Of a DNA stretch of 64,000 nt, positions 62,051-64,000 are shown one piece after another. Source of the DNA: Opitutaceae bacterium (lineage in GTDB: Bacteria; Verrucomicrobiota; Verrucomicrobiia; Opitutales; Opitutaceae); assembly GCA_028284235.1 (NCBI GenBank), contig JANQSC010000026.1, positions 1 through 64,000 of the forward strand, written 5' to 3'. A program made the translations under genes and the position numbers. Each line of letters opens with the position of its first letter. The first letter of the stretch is position 1. The notes below the pieces were generated by a model. The model saw only the letters and a program-made list of their open reading frames with translations, was not told the DNA's origin and ran no database searches.

Positions 62051-63016
62051 ATGAAGAACATTGCTCTGGGTGTGGTTTTGGCCGGGGCGCTTTGCGTCAT
62101 TATTTTGCAGCGAATCGAGATCGGGGCGCTCAAGGCGAGTCTCGCTTCGTTGGAGAGCAGCGATGAGGATAAGTCGATTCCGGTGTTCACAGAGTCCGTG
62201 GTTTCGGAAGCGGGAGCGTCCGTTTCCGACGAGGAGGTCGCGAGATTTGATGTTGTGGCGGAATCGGGGTTGGAGGCGGGTGAAGCGGCCGAATCCGAAT
62301 CGGACCGGGGATCTCGCATGATGCGCAATTTCGCCGATTTTCTCGATAATCCTGCCTACAACAAAATGATGGTGGCGAGCCAGAAGGCGGCGCTGGAGGT
62401 GATGTACGAGGACTTGATCGATTTTCTGGTGTTGGACGATAAGGAGAAGAAGTATTTCTTAGATTTGCTTGTCTCGCGTCAAATGAACCAGGTTCAGCAC
62501 GCGATGAAAGCGATGGGTGGGGGGTTGTCCGACGAAGAGCGCGACGAGGCTCAAGAGGCGATTAAGTCGAATCGAGAGGAAATGGCGGAGGAGATCGAGT
62601 ACTTCTTGAATGAACCCAACGACATCGAGGAGTGGAAATTCTACGAGAAGACGATCGAGGAGCGTATGACCTTGTCGGGTGTGGAGAAAGAGTTGGAGAA
62701 TTCCGGTTTGCCCTTGGAGCCGGGTGTCAGTCGACAATTAATCGAGGCGATGCACGACGAAAAGCAGTCGTTCGATTTTTCAACAGATCTTCATAATCAG
62801 CAAAGTTTGGATACGAGTCCGGAGCGGTTTTCGGATGAGAATCTCGCTTCGTTCGGCGACGATCTAGAGCGATTGGACGGGCAAATCGCCGAAAGTGTCG
62901 AAGGAATTTTGACAGCGGAACAGCTCGAGATCTTCATTGCTAGCTTGGGGCAAATGCGTCAGTTGAAACTGTCGCAGCTGGAAATGGCCGCCAACATGTT
63001 TCGGAATAGCAAGTAG
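62051..63016 (+). CDS. acidic membrane-anchored helical protein of unknown function
   Basis: 321 aa. One N-terminal membrane helix (about residues 4-20) is followed by a very acidic linker (to about residue 95). A helical region then runs to the end (for example LDNPAYNKMMVASQKAALEV, LSDEERDEAQEAIKSNREEM and LTAEQLEIFIASLGQMRQL). The LTAEQ and LSDEE starts of helices recall LTXXQ-type periplasmic proteins, but only loosely. A good ribosome site (AGGGTGAGGGA) stands before the ATG. No family recognised. Confidence 0.8.
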   Translation: MKNIALGVVLAGALCVIILQRIEIGALKASLASLESSDEDKSIPVFTESVVSEAGASVSDEEVARFDVVAESGLEAGEAAESESDRGSRMMRNFADFLDNPAYNKMMVASQKAALEVMYEDLIDFLVLDDKEKKYFLDLLVSRQMNQVQHAMKAMGGGLSDEERDEAQEAIKSNREEMAEEIEYFLNEPNDIEEWKFYEKTIEERMTLSGVEKELENSGLPLEPGVSRQLIEAMHDEKQSFDFSTDLHNQQSLDTSPERFSDENLASFGDDLERLDGQIAESVEGILTAEQLEIFIASLGQMRQLKLSQLEMAANMFRNSK

Positions 63017-63126
63017 CGCTCTATTTAGTCGGGCGTTGGCTTTTGACCGTGGGACAGTCTCTAAGAACGGTGCTTCGACCGATTGTGGGCGCGCATGCAG
63101 CGTCTTAAATTTCCTCTCGACCAAGA

Positions 63127-63194
63127 AAACGCGCCGGGACGGCGCGTTCCACCCTTCAAGAAGACCAAGGTGGAACCCGCCGTCCCGGCGGGTT
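63127..63194. repeat. double palindrome, family B, copy 2
   Basis: The left hairpin AACGCGCCG-GGA-CGGCGCGTT with CCACC behind it, and the right hairpin AACCCGCCG-TCC-CGGCGGGTT with GGTGG before it, form two units that are also inverses of each other. The layout matches 15497-15570 with left and right unit types exchanged. The sequence GACAGTCTCTA at 63053-63063 also matches the right end of the 313-bp element at 15421-15733. Confidence 0.78.
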
Positions 63195-63230
63195 CAGGTG
63201 GTTGCCTACGCGATTGTTTGCGTGGACAGA

Positions 63231-63258
63231 CGCGGCATGGCGCCAGCGCCAGCCCTAC
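63231..63258. repeat. single alpha arm of palindromic family A
   Basis: A lone inverse alpha arm, with the small palindrome GGCGCCAGCGCC in place of GGCGCAAGCGCC. It stands 36 bp after the family B copy and 12 bp before the stop of the next, convergent gene. Confidence 0.75.
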
Positions 63259-63270
63259 GTTTTTTCACGC

Positions 63271-64000
63271 TTACGCTTTCAGCCCAAGGCCGATCGACTT
63301 GCAGTAGCGGAGGCTCTTCTCGATCTGGGCCTTTTGGTAGTTCTGGGTGGCGAGATCCTTGTTGTGGTCGGCGCGGTCGGCGTTGGGCCCAACCGGCGGC
63401 TTCCATGGGGCGCGTTCTTCGCCTTGTCGCGCCCATTTGAGGTAGCGGGCAAGCGTGGTCGCTTTCATATCGGGGAAGAGATCCATGAATCCATCCTCGA
63501 GGAAGGGGATCTCCCGGTTGAACCCAGAAATTGTTTCAATGTGCACGGGAACGTTGGGGCAGAGTTCCTTAAAACGGTCGAAGTAGGCGACCCAATCGAC
63601 GTCGCCGTCACCCATCGCCGTCCACTGCACGGTCGTTCCTTTTTCGGAAGTCCAGATGGCGGAGTCGCGCAGACTGGTCGTCGCTGCGTAGGGGCCCATG
63701 ATCTCGAGATTTTCTATCGGATCTTCGAGGGTCCAGGAGGCGTTGCCCGCGTCGAGGTTGGCTCCCATGTAGTCGGTACCGCCGGCTTCTTCGATCAAGG
63801 TGACTACTTCGCTGGCTTGCATGTCGCCGGCGTGGTTTTCCATGGCGATCTTCACGCCCGCATCCATTGCTTGGGTACGGCAGGCGCGGCAGACTTTAGC
63901 GGTGTCTTTGATACGAGCCATGATTCCGCCTTCGGTAGCGCGGTCGTCGCGATTGCCTAGAATGACGCGGATTACCGGCGAGCCAAGGGCTTCGGCCACG
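63271..64000 (-). CDS. sugar phosphate isomerase/epimerase-like TIM barrel protein, partial
   Basis: The frame is open to the right window edge, so the N-terminus is missing; 243 codons are visible. The xylose-isomerase-like TIM barrel pattern is clear: PVIRVILGNRD, then VKIAMENHAGD (metal-binding Glu), MGANLDAGNAS (Asp), TAMGDGDVDW (Asp/His position) and VHIETISGF (Glu). Such proteins isomerise or epimerise sugars and fit with the Gfo/Idh/MocA oxidoreductases often found near them. The substrate is not known. Confidence 0.88.
   Translation of the reverse strand, partial: VAEALGSPVIRVILGNRDDRATEGGIMARIKDTAKVCRACRTQAMDAGVKIAMENHAGDMQASEVVTLIEEAGGTDYMGANLDAGNASWTLEDPIENLEIMGPYAATTSLRDSAIWTSEKGTTVQWTAMGDGDVDWVAYFDRFKELCPNVPVHIETISGFNREIPFLEDGFMDLFPDMKATTLARYLKWARQGEERAPWKPPVGPNADRADHNKDLATQNYQKAQIEKSLRYCKSIGLGLKA

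Noticed and set aside
1..64000. tRNA, rRNA, integrase or transposase genes
   Set aside because: I looked for typical signatures by eye and found none; a covariance-model scan would be needed to exclude small RNAs.

Overview
The window reads as chromosome from a moderately GC-rich, marine-type member of the Verrucomicrobiota, most like the Opitutae (Puniceicoccales/Opitutales). This is inferred from gene content, not from a marker gene. The content includes five type I sulfatases, two Gfo/Idh/MocA oxidoreductases with twin-arginine-like leaders, a ThuA-like protein, PQQ-like propeller and CBM9-like proteins, a MoxR/DUF58/DUF4175 operon, and many palindromic intergenic repeats. I saw no tRNA, rRNA, CRISPR array, integrase or transposase.

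Layout. (1) 1-10692, minus strand: one six-gene operon, read from the right as TPR/peptidase-MA protein, DUF4159 protein, MoxR ATPase, DUF58 protein, BatA-like VWA membrane protein and a DUF4175-like protein that runs off the left edge. (2) 10.8-32 kb: a catabolic region with five sulfatases, including a permease-sulfatase-lactonase operon (19913 to 15733) and a sulfatase-oxidoreductase pair (26930-29678). It also holds a ThuA-like protein, a class II aldolase, cold-shock protein, ArfB and IlvE. (3) 32.2-38.3 kb: a lipid-raft type SPFH protein followed by an Arc-type regulator and a tandem jelly-roll membrane protein, with a strong palindrome in front; then a second Gfo/Idh/MocA protein and a CBM9-like lipoprotein. 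(4) 38.3-46.9 kb: an RHS cassette. A 201-aa exported protein overlaps a 1973-aa secreted RHS protein. The C-terminal tip of the RHS protein and three small membrane-protein genes behind it are clearly more AT-rich. A divergent pair of tiny genes, one a ribbon-helix-helix regulator, closes the cassette. (5) 46.9-64 kb: housekeeping and orphan genes. These include a CehA/McbA-like protein without a normal start codon, an SLC13-type transporter with a receiver domain lacking its phosphorylation site, an M16 peptidase, a ferritin-like (DUF455) plus ATP-grasp fusion, an exonuclease, and the start of a sugar isomerase/epimerase-like gene.

The most unusual feature across the window is its set of palindromic intergenic elements. 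At least five families are present. One is built from two interchangeable arm types; another is a 313-bp element with terminal inverted repeats lying exactly between two convergent stop codons. The best candidates for an undescribed system are the SPFH/Arc/jelly-roll cassette, the RHS tip cassette, and the DUF455/ATP-grasp fusion.
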